Assembly (NCBI RefSeq): GCF_027625995.1
Contig: NZ_CP115396.1
Span: 2,170,001-2,234,000, forward strand
Origin: Hymenobacter yonginensis
Lineage (GTDB): Bacteria; Bacteroidota; Bacteroidia; Cytophagales; Hymenobacteraceae
Reading direction: 5' to 3'
Length of the DNA stretch: 64,000 nt
Part shown: piece after piece, positions 9,192 to 18,419 of the stretch
Layout of the letters: each line of letters starts with the position of its first letter
Position numbering within the stretch: the first letter of the stretch is position 1
Program-made: the position numbers and the translations under genes
The notes under the pieces: model-generated
What the model was told of the DNA's origin: nothing
The model's input: the letters and a program-made list of their open reading frames with translations, nothing else
The model's database searches: none

Positions 9192-12100
9192 ATGCTCACA
9201 GAGCTACTGTCTCCCGCCCTGCCCACCTCTTCTGCTCCCAACCCGAACGTTTCTCCGCCGGACCAATGGCGCCGCTGGCGGGCCCGCCCGGTAGCCGGAT
9301 GGCTGCTCACGCTCCTGCTGCTACTGCTGAGCGGCGCGGCCACTACGGCCCTGGCCCAGGGCACGCCCCCTCCCACCTCGCCCGAGTGCGCGGCCGACGA
9401 GAAGTTTGCCAACACGTGGTATTTCGGCTTTAAGGCGGGGCTGGACTTCAACCAGGCCTCGGCCGACTCCCTGCCGACAGTGCTTACGGATGGCGCCATG
9501 GACGCCCCCGCCGGCTCGGGGGTGATGTCGGACCGGGACGGCCGGATTCTCTTCTACAGCAACGGCGAAACCGTATGGAACGGCGACGGCACCGTGATGA
9601 CCAACGGCACGGGGCTGGCGGGCAACCGCTTCACCACCGACGGGCCCCTGCCTATCCGGCTGCCGGGCATACCCGGCACGGGCCAGCCGACGCGCTACCT
9701 GCTCTTCACCCTGAACAGCACCGTAGGCCTGAGCTACTCCGAAATACAGATTCCCGCGGGTGGCGGGCCGGGCACAGTCATTGCCGCCACCAAAAACACG
9801 CCCCTGGCCCGCGGCACGGCCGAGAAGCTAACGGGCGTATTTCATAAAAACGGCTGCGACATCTGGGTCATCACCCACGGCTGGGGCACTGCCACGGCCG
9901 GCAACGACAACCGGGGCGACGCCTTTCTGGCCTACCGCGTGCGACCAGCCACCGGCGGCTACTTGGGGCCGGTTCTGATTGAAACGCCTGTTGTTTCGGC
10001 CATCGGCAGCCTGCACGCGCCGAGCGTGGCGGCCCTGGGCTATAAGGGTCAGATGAAGGTAACGCCCGATGGCCAGCGGCTGGCCCTGGCCCGCTACAGC
10101 GAAGTGGTAGCGGCAGGCGATAGCAGCAGCACTGTTGAGCTGTTTGGGTTTGATACCGGCACGGGCAATGTTACCGCCAACCCGCAGGTTCCGTTCATCG
10201 TGGCCCGCGGCGAAGGGAAGTACTACGGGGTGAGCTTTTCGCCCGGCAGCTACCTCTACGCCACCGTGTAAAACCCACCCAAGCTGCTGCAGTTCAATAT
10301 CAGCGGCAACGGGCCGGTGACCCGGGAAGAAATCCCGCTCAATCAGCAAACGCCCGCCGACCTGGGCTCCATGCAGGCCGCCCCCGATGGCAAGATTTAC
10401 GTGGCCCGCAACAACCAGCCCGCCCTGGGCTTCATTGCCTACCCCGACTCGCTGGGCGCGGCGGTGGGCTACGCCGATGACAGCCTGCAGCTGGGCGGCA
10501 GCCGCCTGAGTGGGCTGGGCCTGGTCAACTTCAACCAAAGCTCTTTGCTGCGCGTGGGACCCAGCGCGGAGATTACGGGTTGCCGGCAGATTTCCTTCAA
10601 GTCCCCGCCCATTGACTTCGACGGGAAGACGTATGCCTGGACTTTTGGCGACGGTACTACCTCGACGCTGGAGAACCCAGTACATACCTACGCGACGCCC
10701 GGCACCTATACCGTAACGCTGCGCATCACCACCGAATGCTTCTGCCGCGAAAGCACGGGCCGCATTTTGGTGCCGGATTTACCCGTGCCGGGCAGCATTG
10801 CGGCTTCCCAGACGGTGTGCGCCGGCACCGCCCCAGCCGCCCTTACCAGCACCGCCCCGGCCACGAGCGACGGCGGCCTGCCAGTCACTTACCAATGGGA
10901 AACCTCAACGGATAACACCACCTGGACGAACGTTGCGGGCGCTACGGCGGCCACATACCAGCCTTCCGGCACGCTGCCAGCGGGCATCACCTATTTCCGG
11001 CGGCGCGTTCAGCTCCTGCTGCCCAACGCATCAGGTCCTTACTGCACACCTACTTTCACGGATCCGGTGGAAATAACGGTGGTGCCCGCGCTAACGGCCG
11101 GCACCATTGCCGCCGACCAGACCGTGTGCGCCGGCAGCCCCGCCGCGCTCCTCAGTAGCAGTGCCCCCGCCACCGGCGGCACCGGCACGGTCGCCTACCA
11201 GTGGCAATCATCGCCGGATGGCACCACCTGGAGCAATATTGGCGGGGCCACCGCCGAAACCTATGCCCCGGGCGCACTGGCCGCTACTACCCTATTCCGC
11301 CGCCTGGCTAGCTCCGGGCCCTGCACGGCCGTCTCGAACGCCGTGACCATTACGGTAGCGCCGGCGCTGGCCGCCGGCACCATTGCCGCCAACCAGACGC
11401 TGTGCAACGGTGCCGTGCCCGCTGCGCTTACCAGCACCGCCGCCGTGGGTGGGCCGGGTCCGGTGACGTATCAGTGGGAGTCGTCCGGGGATAATGCCAC
11501 CTGGACGGCCATTGCGGGAGCCACCAACCCCGAGTACACGCCCGGCCCGCTGACGGCTACCACCTACTTCCGCCGCCGCGTCAGCTCCGGCAGCTGCGGC
11601 CCGGTCTACTCCAATGTGGTGACGCTGACCGTGGCCCCGGTGCTCACGGCCGGCACCATTGCCGCCGACCAGACCCTGTGCCCGGGCGCCGCTCCGGCCC
11701 CACTCACCAGTACCGCCGAAGCCGCCGGAGGCACAGGCCCGGTAGCGTATCAGTGGGAATCCTCACCTGACAATGCCACCTGGGTTGCCGTGCCAGGTGC
11801 CACCAGCGCCACTTACGCGCCGGCTTCCCTGGCGGCTACCACCTACTTCCGGCGCGCCGCGACGGCCGGAGCCTGCGGACCGGTGTACTCCAACGTGGTG
11901 ACGCTGACCGTACTGCCCACCCTCACGGCTGGCAGCATTGCCGCCGACCAGACCCTCTGCAACGGCGCCACGCCCGCGCCGCTGACCAGCAGCGCCGGGG
12001 CCGCGGGGGGGACGGGCACATTTGCGTATCAATGGGAAGCCTCGCCGGATAACGTCACCTGGACGGCTATCAGCGGCGCTACGGCTGACACCTACGCGCC

Positions 12101-14078
12101 CGGCCCACTGACCATCACTACCTACTTCCGCCGCCGCGTGACCTCCGGTAGCTGCGGCCCCGAGTACACCGCCTCCGTGCTGATTACCGTGGCCCCGGTG
12201 CTGACCGCCGGCAGCGTTGGCGCCGACCAGACGCTGTGCCCCGGCGCCACGCCGGCCCCGCTGACCAGCGGCCAGCCAGCCACTGGCGGCCTTGGCGCGG
12301 TTGCTTATCAATGGGAAGTTTCGGCCGATAACGCCACCTGGACGGTCATTCCTGGCGCCACCAGCGCCACCTACGCGCCGGGTCCGCTCACGGCCACCAC
12401 CTATTTCCGCCGCCAGGCCACGGCCGGGGCCTGCGGGCCGGTATCGTCGAACGTGGTAACGCTGACCGTGCTGCCGGCCCTCACGGCGGGCACCATTGCC
12501 GCCAACCAGACGGTATGCCCGGGCGCGGCCCCGGCCCCGCTTTCCAGTGCGACCAATGCTATCGGCGGCACGGGCACGTTTACCTATCAGTGGGAAACCT
12601 CGCCGGATAACGCCACTTGGACGGCCATCGGCGGGGCCACCGGACCTACCTTATCCCCCGGCCCGCTGACGGCTACCACCTACTTCCGCCGCCGCGTCAG
12701 CTCCGGCAGCTGCGGCCCGGAATTCTCCAACGTGGTAACCCTGAACGTGCTGCCCGCCGTCACGGCCGGCACCATTGCCGCCGACCAGGACATTTGCGCC
12801 GGCACGGCACCCAGCCCCCTGAGCGGCGGCAGCGCCACCGGTGGCACGGGCTCCTATATATACCAGTGGGAAGCCTCGCCGGACAACGCCACCTGGGCGG
12901 CCATCGGCGGGGCTACCGGCGCCACCTACGCGCCAGGCCCGCTCACGACCACCACCTACTTCCGCCGCCGCGTTACTTCGGGCACCTGCGCCACGGAGGT
13001 TTCCAACGTGGTAACGGTGCGGGTGCAGCCCCGCGTGACGCCTACCGTTACGCTGGCGGCGCCGCCCGTGGAGTGCCCCGGCACTCCGCTCACCTTCACG
13101 GCCGTAGCCACCAACGCGGGACCCACGCCCACCTACCAGTGGTTCGTCAACAACGTGGCCGTGGCCAGCGGGCCCACTTTCACCAGCAGCACCCTCGTCA
13201 CCGGCGACCTGGTGCGGGTGGAAGTAACGCCTTCGGCGGGCCTGTGCAGCACGGGCCCGGCCGTGGCCTCGGTCACCGTTACGCGCACTCCTACGCCTGC
13301 GCCTACTCTCACCATTGCAGTGCAGCCGGGCGGACCGGTGTGCTTGGGCGCCCCGCTCACGTTCAGTGTTGCCAGCGTAACCGGGGCCGGGCCCGCGCCT
13401 CAGTACCAGTGGCAGGTGAACGGGACCGACGTGGCGGGCGCTACGGGCCCGGTGTTCACCAGCACCACCCTGCGCGAGGGGCAGTTGGTAACGCTACGTC
13501 TGCGCACCACCAACACCTGCGCCCAGCCCGTGACGGCCGTTTCCAACGCCATTACCGTGCGCATTCAGCCACCCGTGGACGTGGACGCCGGCCCCGACAA
13601 GGAGATTCTGGCTGGTACTTCCGTGACGCTGGAGGGCCGCGCCGATGGCCGCTACTCTGTCCGCTGGACACCTTCCCAGACGCTACGTTTCGTGGGCGAC
13701 TCACTGCAGCCCGCGGCCTCGCCCCTCGTCACTACCACCTACACGCTGTCGGCTGGCAGCGGGGGCTGCGCCGATTCCGACGAGGTGACGGTGGTGGTGC
13801 GCCCGCCCATCCGGATTCCGAACGCCTTTACGCCCAACGGCGACGGCCGCGACGATACCTGGCAGATTGAGTTCATCGAGCAGTTCCCCGACAACACCGT
13901 GACGATATTCAACCGCTGGGGCAGTAAGATCTTCTCGGCCAACAACTACAGCCGGGCCAACGAGTGGCGCGGCGACATCAACGGCCAGCCCGCCCCGGTA
14001 GGCACCTACTACTACGTTGTCGTCACGAGGGGCCCGCTGGGCAGGTCCTATAGTGGGTCGATTACGATTCTGTACTAA
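9192..14078 (+). pseudogene. Giant T9SS type B (CHU_C) surface protein, broken by an in-frame TAA
   Basis: ATG 9192 opens a frame with a long n-region signal peptide cut near TALAQ, then a beta-propeller-like domain (FYSNGETVWNGDG, GSLHAPSVAALGYKGQMKV). The frame stops at TAA 10269-10271 and continues in the same frame, with no frameshift, for another 1269 codons. Across the stop the sense resumes naturally (YATV-stop-NPPKLLQF), so TAC or TAT (Tyr) is the likely ancestor. Downstream are a PKD domain (YAWTFGDGTTS...HTYATPGTYTVTL), eight Ig-like repeats, two further Ig-like units and a C-terminal CHU_C sorting domain (IPNAFTPNGDGRDDTWQIE...GTYYYVVV) that directs export by the type IX system. 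Intact length would be 1628 residues. Either it is recently inactivated or the base is an assembly error. Confidence 0.85.
10790..13030 (+). repeat. Eight tandem Ig-like coding repeats of about 93 codons
   Basis: Copies begin with G(T/S)IAA(D/N)QT(L/V)C near 10790, 11099, 11376, 11652, 11931, 12210, 12489 and 12768. Spacing is about 309 bases for the first and 276-279 for the rest. Each holds YQWE(S/T)S.DN.TW, GAT...Y.PG and YFRRRV(S/T)SG.C, with two cysteines that could pair. DNA identity is highest in the middle copies, so copy number could change by recombination. Confidence 0.85.
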
Positions 14079-14080
14079 CT

Positions 14081-14119
14081 CCGGAAGCCGGCCGCGCCTC
14101 TTGCGCGGCCGGCTTCCGG
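14081..14119 (+). terminator. Strong hairpin after the adhesin gene
   Basis: Perfect 17-bp arms (14081-14097, 14103-14119) are joined by a CTCTT loop, four bases after the TAA. No T tract follows, so it may protect the mRNA end or attenuate rather than fully stop transcription into the PorP/SprF gene. Confidence 0.5.
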
Positions 14120-14146
14120 CCATCCATCACCCACCGCACCATCCTC

Positions 14147-15121
14147 ATGACGGGTATGAAACGAGCTTTACCACTGCTGCTGCCGCTGTTGCTGCTGGCC
14201 GCTCTGCCGGCCCTGGCCCAGCAGCAGGCCCAGTACAGCCAGTACATGAACAATAACTACATCCTCAACCCCGGCGCTACGGGCGTGGAAGACTACATCG
14301 ACGTGAAAGCCAGCTACCGCACCCAGTGGGCGGGGCTGGAGGGCGCGCCCAAAACCTACTACCTCAGCGCCAGTTCCTCGCTGGGCAAGTGGCGCACCAC
14401 CAGCAAACGCACTCTCAATGACCGGCGCCGGCCCTTCCACGCCATCGGCGGGCTGGTCTACAGCGACCAGACCGGCCCCACCAGCCGCCGGGGCGCCTAT
14501 CTGTCCTACGCCTACAACCTGGTGCTGCGGCCCAACCTGCGGGCGGCCCTGGGCGCGTCGGTGGGCATGCAGCAGTTTGCGGTGGATGGGCAGCAGCTCC
14601 GGTTTTTTGACCCCACCACCGTGGCCGCCAGCGACGCTTCCCGGGTCCCTGATGCCTCCGTGGGCCTGTGGGTGTACAGCTCCGATTTTTACGTGGGCGT
14701 GTCCGGGGCGCAGCTGCTGGCCAACAAGCTCAACTTCTCCTATGGCCCCACTCTGGCCGAGGGCGCGGGCAACTTCCTGAAGCGCCACTACTTCGCCACG
14801 GCCGGGGTGCGCGTGCCCCTTTCCGACGACTGGTCCCTGGTGCCTTCGGTGCTGGTGAAGGCCGTGCAGCCGGCCCCTCTGTCCGTCGACCTCAACGCCA
14901 AGCTCAAGTACCAGGACCTGCTGTGGGGCGGGGTGTCGTGGCGAGCGTTTGACTCGTTTGTGGCGTTGGTGGGCCTGAACTACGAACAGTTTACGTTTGG
15001 CTACTCCTACGATGCGGGTACCTCGGAGCTGGCCGGCTACAACAGCGGCAGCCACGAGATACTGGTCGGCCTACGCCTCAAGAAAAAGGCCCAGGTGGTC
15101 TGCACCAACCGGTTCTGGTAA
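14147..15121 (+). CDS. PorP/SprF family type IX secretion membrane protein
   Basis: The 324-residue protein has a signal peptide (LPLLLPLLLLAALPALAQ) and the family opening AQYSQYMNNNYILNPGATG, followed by 'IDVKASYRTQWAGLEGAPKT' and amphipathic beta-strands ending in GLRLKKK. These outer-membrane-associated proteins are needed for export or surface anchoring of their neighbouring type B cargo, as SprF is for SprB. Here it directly follows the CHU_C protein, with 68 bases between, which fits a cargo/partner pair. ATG 14147 is used; ATG 14156 (MKRALPL) is equally plausible. If the cargo gene is truly broken, this gene has lost its partner. Confidence 0.92.
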   Translation: MTGMKRALPLLLPLLLLAALPALAQQQAQYSQYMNNNYILNPGATGVEDYIDVKASYRTQWAGLEGAPKTYYLSASSSLGKWRTTSKRTLNDRRRPFHAIGGLVYSDQTGPTSRRGAYLSYAYNLVLRPNLRAALGASVGMQQFAVDGQQLRFFDPTTVAASDASRVPDASVGLWVYSSDFYVGVSGAQLLANKLNFSYGPTLAEGAGNFLKRHYFATAGVRVPLSDDWSLVPSVLVKAVQPAPLSVDLNAKLKYQDLLWGGVSWRAFDSFVALVGLNYEQFTFGYSYDAGTSELAGYNSGSHEILVGLRLKKKAQVVCTNRFW

Positions 15122-15141
15122 GGGCTACTTTTGAGGCCATT

Positions 15142-15292
15142 ATGCAGAGGCGCAGCCGAAGCATCTCGCATACTGACGTTGTGGAAAGTAACCGTCATGC
15201 AGAGGCGCAGCCGAAGCATCTCGCGTGCTGACGTTGTGGAAAGTAATCCAGACATCAGCACGCGAGATGCTTCGGCTGCGCCTCTGCATGAC
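15142..15292. repeat. Palindromic repeat cluster, GCAGAGGCGCAGCCGAAGC family
   Basis: Two direct copies of a 28-base core (15142-15169, 15197-15224; 55-base period) are followed by one inverted copy (15262-15289). Copy 2 and the inverted copy pair over 38 bases (15195-15232 with 15255-15292) around a 22-base spacer. A decayed relative is at 22742-22811. The cluster lies just after the PorP/SprF gene. Confidence 0.85.
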
Positions 15293-15337
15293 GTTCAGGG
15301 GTGTTTGGTTGGTTTTCAACAAATGCCCTCCGGCTAA

Positions 15338-15380
15338 ACAACCTCAGCAACGACGAGACTCCAGCTACTGCGCCTCTACC
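15338..15380. repeat. Decayed GTAGAGACGC-family element
   Basis: AACCTCAGCAACGACGAGAC and the following ...GCCTCTACC keep the flank and both ends of the element seen at 5162-5416, but the inner palindrome is degraded. Confidence 0.6.
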
Positions 15381-15462
15381 TTGTGCACTAAGGGGCTGGG
15401 GGAGCCGGCCAACCGGCCGATTTGGGTACTTTCGCGGCTCTCCCACTCTCTCGCCCGCTCTC

Positions 15463-16632
15463 ATGTCCCGTACTCTTCCCACCATTGTGGGGGCGCAGTT
15501 TTGCTGCACCTCGCTGTGGTTTGCCGGCAATGCCGTGGCGCCCGAGCTGGCGGCGCGGTTTCAGCTGCCGGCCGGCTTTGTGGCCTCGCTCACCAGTGCC
15601 GTGCAGCTGGGCTTTATCAGCGGCACGCTGCTGTTTGCGCTGCTGGCCCTGGCCGACCGGTTTTCGCCCTCGCGGGTGTTTTTTGTGAGTGCGCTGGCGG
15701 CGGCCACGGCCAACCTGGGAGTGCACCTGAGCGGCCTCGGGGCCGAAGGGCTGCTGGCCTGCCGCTTCCTGACGGGCTTTTTCCTGGCTGGCATCTACCC
15801 GGTGGGCATGAAAATAGCCGCCGACTACTACCAGGAAGGGCTGGGCCGCTCGTTGGGCTGGCTGGTGGGGGCGCTGGTGCTGGGCACGGCGTTTCCGCAT
15901 TTGCTGCGCAGCGTTACGGGGCACTTGCCGTGGTACTACGTCACGGGCGCTACCTCGGCGCTGGCGGTGCTGGGCGGGGTGGCGCTGCTGCTGCTGGTGC
16001 CCGATGGCCCTTTCCGCCGCCCCGGGCAGCGGCCCCAACTCACGGTGTTTCTGGCGGGGTTCCGGCAGCCGCAGTTTCGGGCGGCGGCGCTGGGCTACTT
16101 CGGGCACATGTGGGAGCTGTACGCGTTCTGGGCGTTTGTGCCGGTGGTGCTGGCGGCGTTTCAGGCGCGGCACCCGGCGGCGGCGCTGCCGGTGCCGCTG
16201 CTCTCGTTCGGCATTATTGGCGGGGGCAGCCTGGCCTGCGTGGGCGCGGGGCTGCTGGCCCGGCGGCTGGGCCCGGCGCGGGTAGCCACCACGGCGCTGG
16301 CGCTGTCGGGGGCGTGCTGTGTGGCTTCGGGGCTGGTGCTGGGCGGCGGCTCGGTGGTGGGACTGGTGGCGTTTCTGGCATTCTGGGGGCTGGTGGTGGT
16401 GGCCGACTCGCCCATGTTTTCCACCCTGGTGGCCCGGCACGCCCCCGCCGAATCGCGCGGCGCGGCCCTAACCATCGTCAACTGCCTGGGGTTTGCCCTC
16501 ACCATCGGGAGCGTGCAGCTCACCGGCTGGCTGGCCCCGCGCCTGCCGCCTCAGCTGCTGCTGCTGCCCCTGGCCATCGGCCCGGCGCTGGGGCTGTGGG
16601 CGTTGTGGCGGGGAAGTAGGGTGGCAGGCTAG
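15463..16632 (+). CDS. MFS transporter
   Basis: The 389-residue protein has about 12 membrane helices and no soluble domain. Visible features include 'FCCTSLWFAGNAVAPELAAR' at the start, the loop 'LALADRFSPSRVFF' between helices 2 and 3 (the usual MFS motif A position), and 'FLTGFFLAGIYPVGMKIAAD' in helix 4-5. It is a single-polypeptide secondary carrier; the substrate is not predictable. ATG 15463 is chosen because the upstream part of the open frame runs through repeat sequence. TACTTTCG at 15426-15433 is a weak -7 match. It borders the AT-rich island downstream. Confidence 0.85.
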   Translation: MSRTLPTIVGAQFCCTSLWFAGNAVAPELAARFQLPAGFVASLTSAVQLGFISGTLLFALLALADRFSPSRVFFVSALAAATANLGVHLSGLGAEGLLACRFLTGFFLAGIYPVGMKIAADYYQEGLGRSLGWLVGALVLGTAFPHLLRSVTGHLPWYYVTGATSALAVLGGVALLLLVPDGPFRRPGQRPQLTVFLAGFRQPQFRAAALGYFGHMWELYAFWAFVPVVLAAFQARHPAAALPVPLLSFGIIGGGSLACVGAGLLARRLGPARVATTALALSGACCVASGLVLGGGSVVGLVAFLAFWGLVVVADSPMFSTLVARHAPAESRGAALTIVNCLGFALTIGSVQLTGWLAPRLPPQLLLLPLAIGPALGLWALWRGSRVAG

Positions 16633-16774
16633 GGAGTTTCGCTTATATTGCCTACCTACGGTAGATATAGAAGAAAACCCCCACTCGCGGGATAAGCAGA
16701 TATATACAGAATAAAACCACTGTTGCCGATTACAGCAATAGTAATACTTCGCATCATACTAAATCTAAAACCTC

Positions 16775-17647
16775 ATGAGCGTATCAAATTGGTTTGAAAC
16801 TTTTAATAACAATATTCAAATCTCAAACCCAACTGTCGAGACTATAGCTTATAGGTATAAGCGCATGACGAGACAATTGAACAGAGACTTTTGGATTACA
16901 GAATCTGAAACTGCACATAGCCTTTATGTGGGTTCTTATGGACGAGATACAGATATCCATGTTAGTGATATAGATATGTTATTCCAACTACCTTATTCGG
17001 TTTACGAAAGATACAATGCCTATACTAACAATGGACAATCTGCATTATTACAAGCAGTTAAAAATTCAATAGAAAAGACCTACAAGTCATATATGAAAGC
17101 TGATGGACAAGTAATTGTCATAAGTTTTGATGACGGAATAGTATTCGAACTGGTGCCAACATTTATTAATAAAGATGACTCTTATACATTTGCTGACTCA
17201 AACAACGGGGGAAGTTGGAGAATAACAAATCCTAAACCCGAAATAACTGAAATTAGAAAAAAGAATGATGAATGGAATAAAAATTTAAAAAGACTTGCAA
17301 GAATGGCTAAATCATGGAAGGATAAGTGGAGTGTGCCGATGGGTGGTCTTTTAATCGACACAATGGCTTATAATTTTTTGAGCACTTGGCCTTATAGAGA
17401 TAAATCATATATGTACTATGATTGGATGAGCAGAGATTTTTTCAAGTACCTTTCTGGGTTAAATGACCAACAAGATTATTGGCTGAGTCCAGGAGCGAGA
17501 CAGTATGTTTGGCGAAAAGGAAATTTCACAAGCAAGGCTAAACAATGCTATAATCTTGCATTAGAAGCCATTGAAAAAGAAACAACATATCCAACAACAT
17601 CTAAAAGCAAGTGGAAAGAAATATATGGAACAAAATTCCCCTCATAA
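16775..17647 (+). CDS. CD-NTase (cGAS/DncV-like nucleotidyltransferase, SMODS), CBASS-type
   Basis: The 290-residue protein has the nucleotidyltransferase core of bacterial cyclic-oligonucleotide synthases. GSYGRDTDI (residues 53-61) is the G-S nucleotide loop. Asp65 and Asp67 in SDIDM are the paired metal-binding acids, and Glu125 in FELVP sits at the third acid position. A helical C-terminal half (FLSTWPYRDK, 'RQYVWRKGNFTSKAKQCYNL') fits the lid domain. Such enzymes make cyclic di- or trinucleotides on phage infection to activate an effector. The product cannot be called from sequence. The next gene starts inside this one and is probably the effector. No Cap2/Cap3 (E1/E2-JAB), HORMA or TRIP13 genes accompany it. 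Confidence 0.85.
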   Translation: MSVSNWFETFNNNIQISNPTVETIAYRYKRMTRQLNRDFWITESETAHSLYVGSYGRDTDIHVSDIDMLFQLPYSVYERYNAYTNNGQSALLQAVKNSIEKTYKSYMKADGQVIVISFDDGIVFELVPTFINKDDSYTFADSNNGGSWRITNPKPEITEIRKKNDEWNKNLKRLARMAKSWKDKWSVPMGGLLIDTMAYNFLSTWPYRDKSYMYYDWMSRDFFKYLSGLNDQQDYWLSPGARQYVWRKGNFTSKAKQCYNLALEAIEKETTYPTTSKSKWKEIYGTKFPS

Positions 17648-18194
17648 CGAACTTGAAATACTAGAATCTCAACTTCGTGAAAACTACGGAAAGATTGTCT
17701 ACTCCCACAAAACACAAGAGAAATGTGCAGATATTCTAACCAGCAGAAATAACAAAATAAAAAATTCTCAAATTATACTATCTGCATTAGTCACGACAGG
17801 TTTATTAGTTAGGGTATTCAAAGGACATGACTGGGCGTTGATTGTTAGCACAATACTATCCGCATTACAATTTGGCCTAACAAGTTTCCTCAAAGAATAC
17901 AACTTGGGTGAAACGATTCAAAAACACGCCACAGCTGCACTAGAGTTATTAGACATTAGAGAAAAATATCTATCCTTGTTAACTGATGTAAAAGCCAAAA
18001 TTATTACACCAGCTGAAATAGTTGTCAAACGAGAAGAGCTACAAGACAGTCTTTCAAAAACTTATAAAGGCTCACCAAGAACATTTAGCAATGCTTATTC
18101 TTCAGCCCAGAAAGCATTACAAAAAAATGAAGAATTAACCTTTAGTGACAAAGAAATTGACAATTTTCTTCCAAAACCTTTACGCAAGACGTAA
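17625..18194 (+). CDS. SLATT-domain two-TM protein, probable CBASS effector
   Basis: ATG 17625 (MEQNSPHNELE) gives 189 residues and overlaps the CD-NTase by 23 bases; a TTG at 17571 is a less likely start. An N-terminal helix is followed by two closely spaced membrane helices (about residues 47-63 and 69-88) and a long cytoplasmic helical region 'ETIQKHATAALELLDIREKY'. This is the SLATT layout (SMODS- and SLOG-associating two-TM effector). SLATT proteins are predicted to form membrane pores or disrupt the membrane when a nucleotide signal is made, killing the infected cell. The overlap and shared AT-rich composition argue for co-translation and co-inheritance. The exact SLATT subtype needs a profile search. 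Confidence 0.78.
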   Translation: MEQNSPHNELEILESQLRENYGKIVYSHKTQEKCADILTSRNNKIKNSQIILSALVTTGLLVRVFKGHDWALIVSTILSALQFGLTSFLKEYNLGETIQKHATAALELLDIREKYLSLLTDVKAKIITPAEIVVKREELQDSLSKTYKGSPRTFSNAYSSAQKALQKNEELTFSDKEIDNFLPKPLRKT

Positions 18195-18364
18195 GCACAA
18201 ACGCATAATTAATACTTTGTAATAGTGTCACTTACAAGCAAAGACTAGGTATTAGAATCATATTTTGTTTTTTTTGCACGAGGTTTGGGCTGACGGAATT
18301 TTATTAATCACCATCACAAACCTCTCACCTGCTGCCAGTAGTAGATTGACCCACCCACACAAAG

Positions 18365-18397
18365 ACGCCCCGCAACCTCACGGTTACGGGGCGTTTT
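18365..18397. terminator. Hairpin terminator between the island and the paoC-like gene
   Basis: ACGCCCCG (18365-18372) pairs with CGGGGCGT (18387-18394), with inner AACC/GGTT pairing. TTTT follows on the plus strand and CTTTG on the minus strand, so it could serve both convergent units. Confidence 0.7.
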
Positions 18398-18419
18398 GCG
18401 TTACGGAAAGCGGCAGCGG

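Larger units (their letters stand above)
16640..18290. other. AT-rich genomic island carrying a two-gene defence module
   Basis: Base composition drops abruptly after the MFS stop to about one-third G+C by eye and returns to the GC-rich norm near 18290. The island holds a nucleotidyltransferase and an overlapping two-TM gene, both with AT-biased codons (AAA, ATA, TTA, AGA) absent from neighbours. No integrase, transposase, tRNA end or obvious flanking direct repeat is visible. Horizontal acquisition is inferred from composition. Confidence 0.8.

Noticed and set aside
10269-10271. Possible recoding of the stop codon (selenocysteine, pyrrolysine or read-through)
   Set aside because: TAA is not used for those amino acids, no recoding element is seen, and the residue context fits a simple Tyr-to-stop change.
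10790-13030. Regular repeats suggesting a CRISPR-like array
   Set aside because: Units are 276-279 bases, in frame, and encode Ig-like domains; there are no short identical repeats with unique spacers.
12617-13870. A 417-codon frame inside the adhesin gene in another reading frame
   Set aside because: It is an Arg/His/Gly-rich shadow frame created by the repeated GC-rich coding units.
16640-18290. Search for att sites or mobility genes around the AT-rich island
   Set aside because: No integrase, transposase, tRNA fragment or flanking direct repeat could be seen, so it is listed as an island by composition, not as a defined mobile element.
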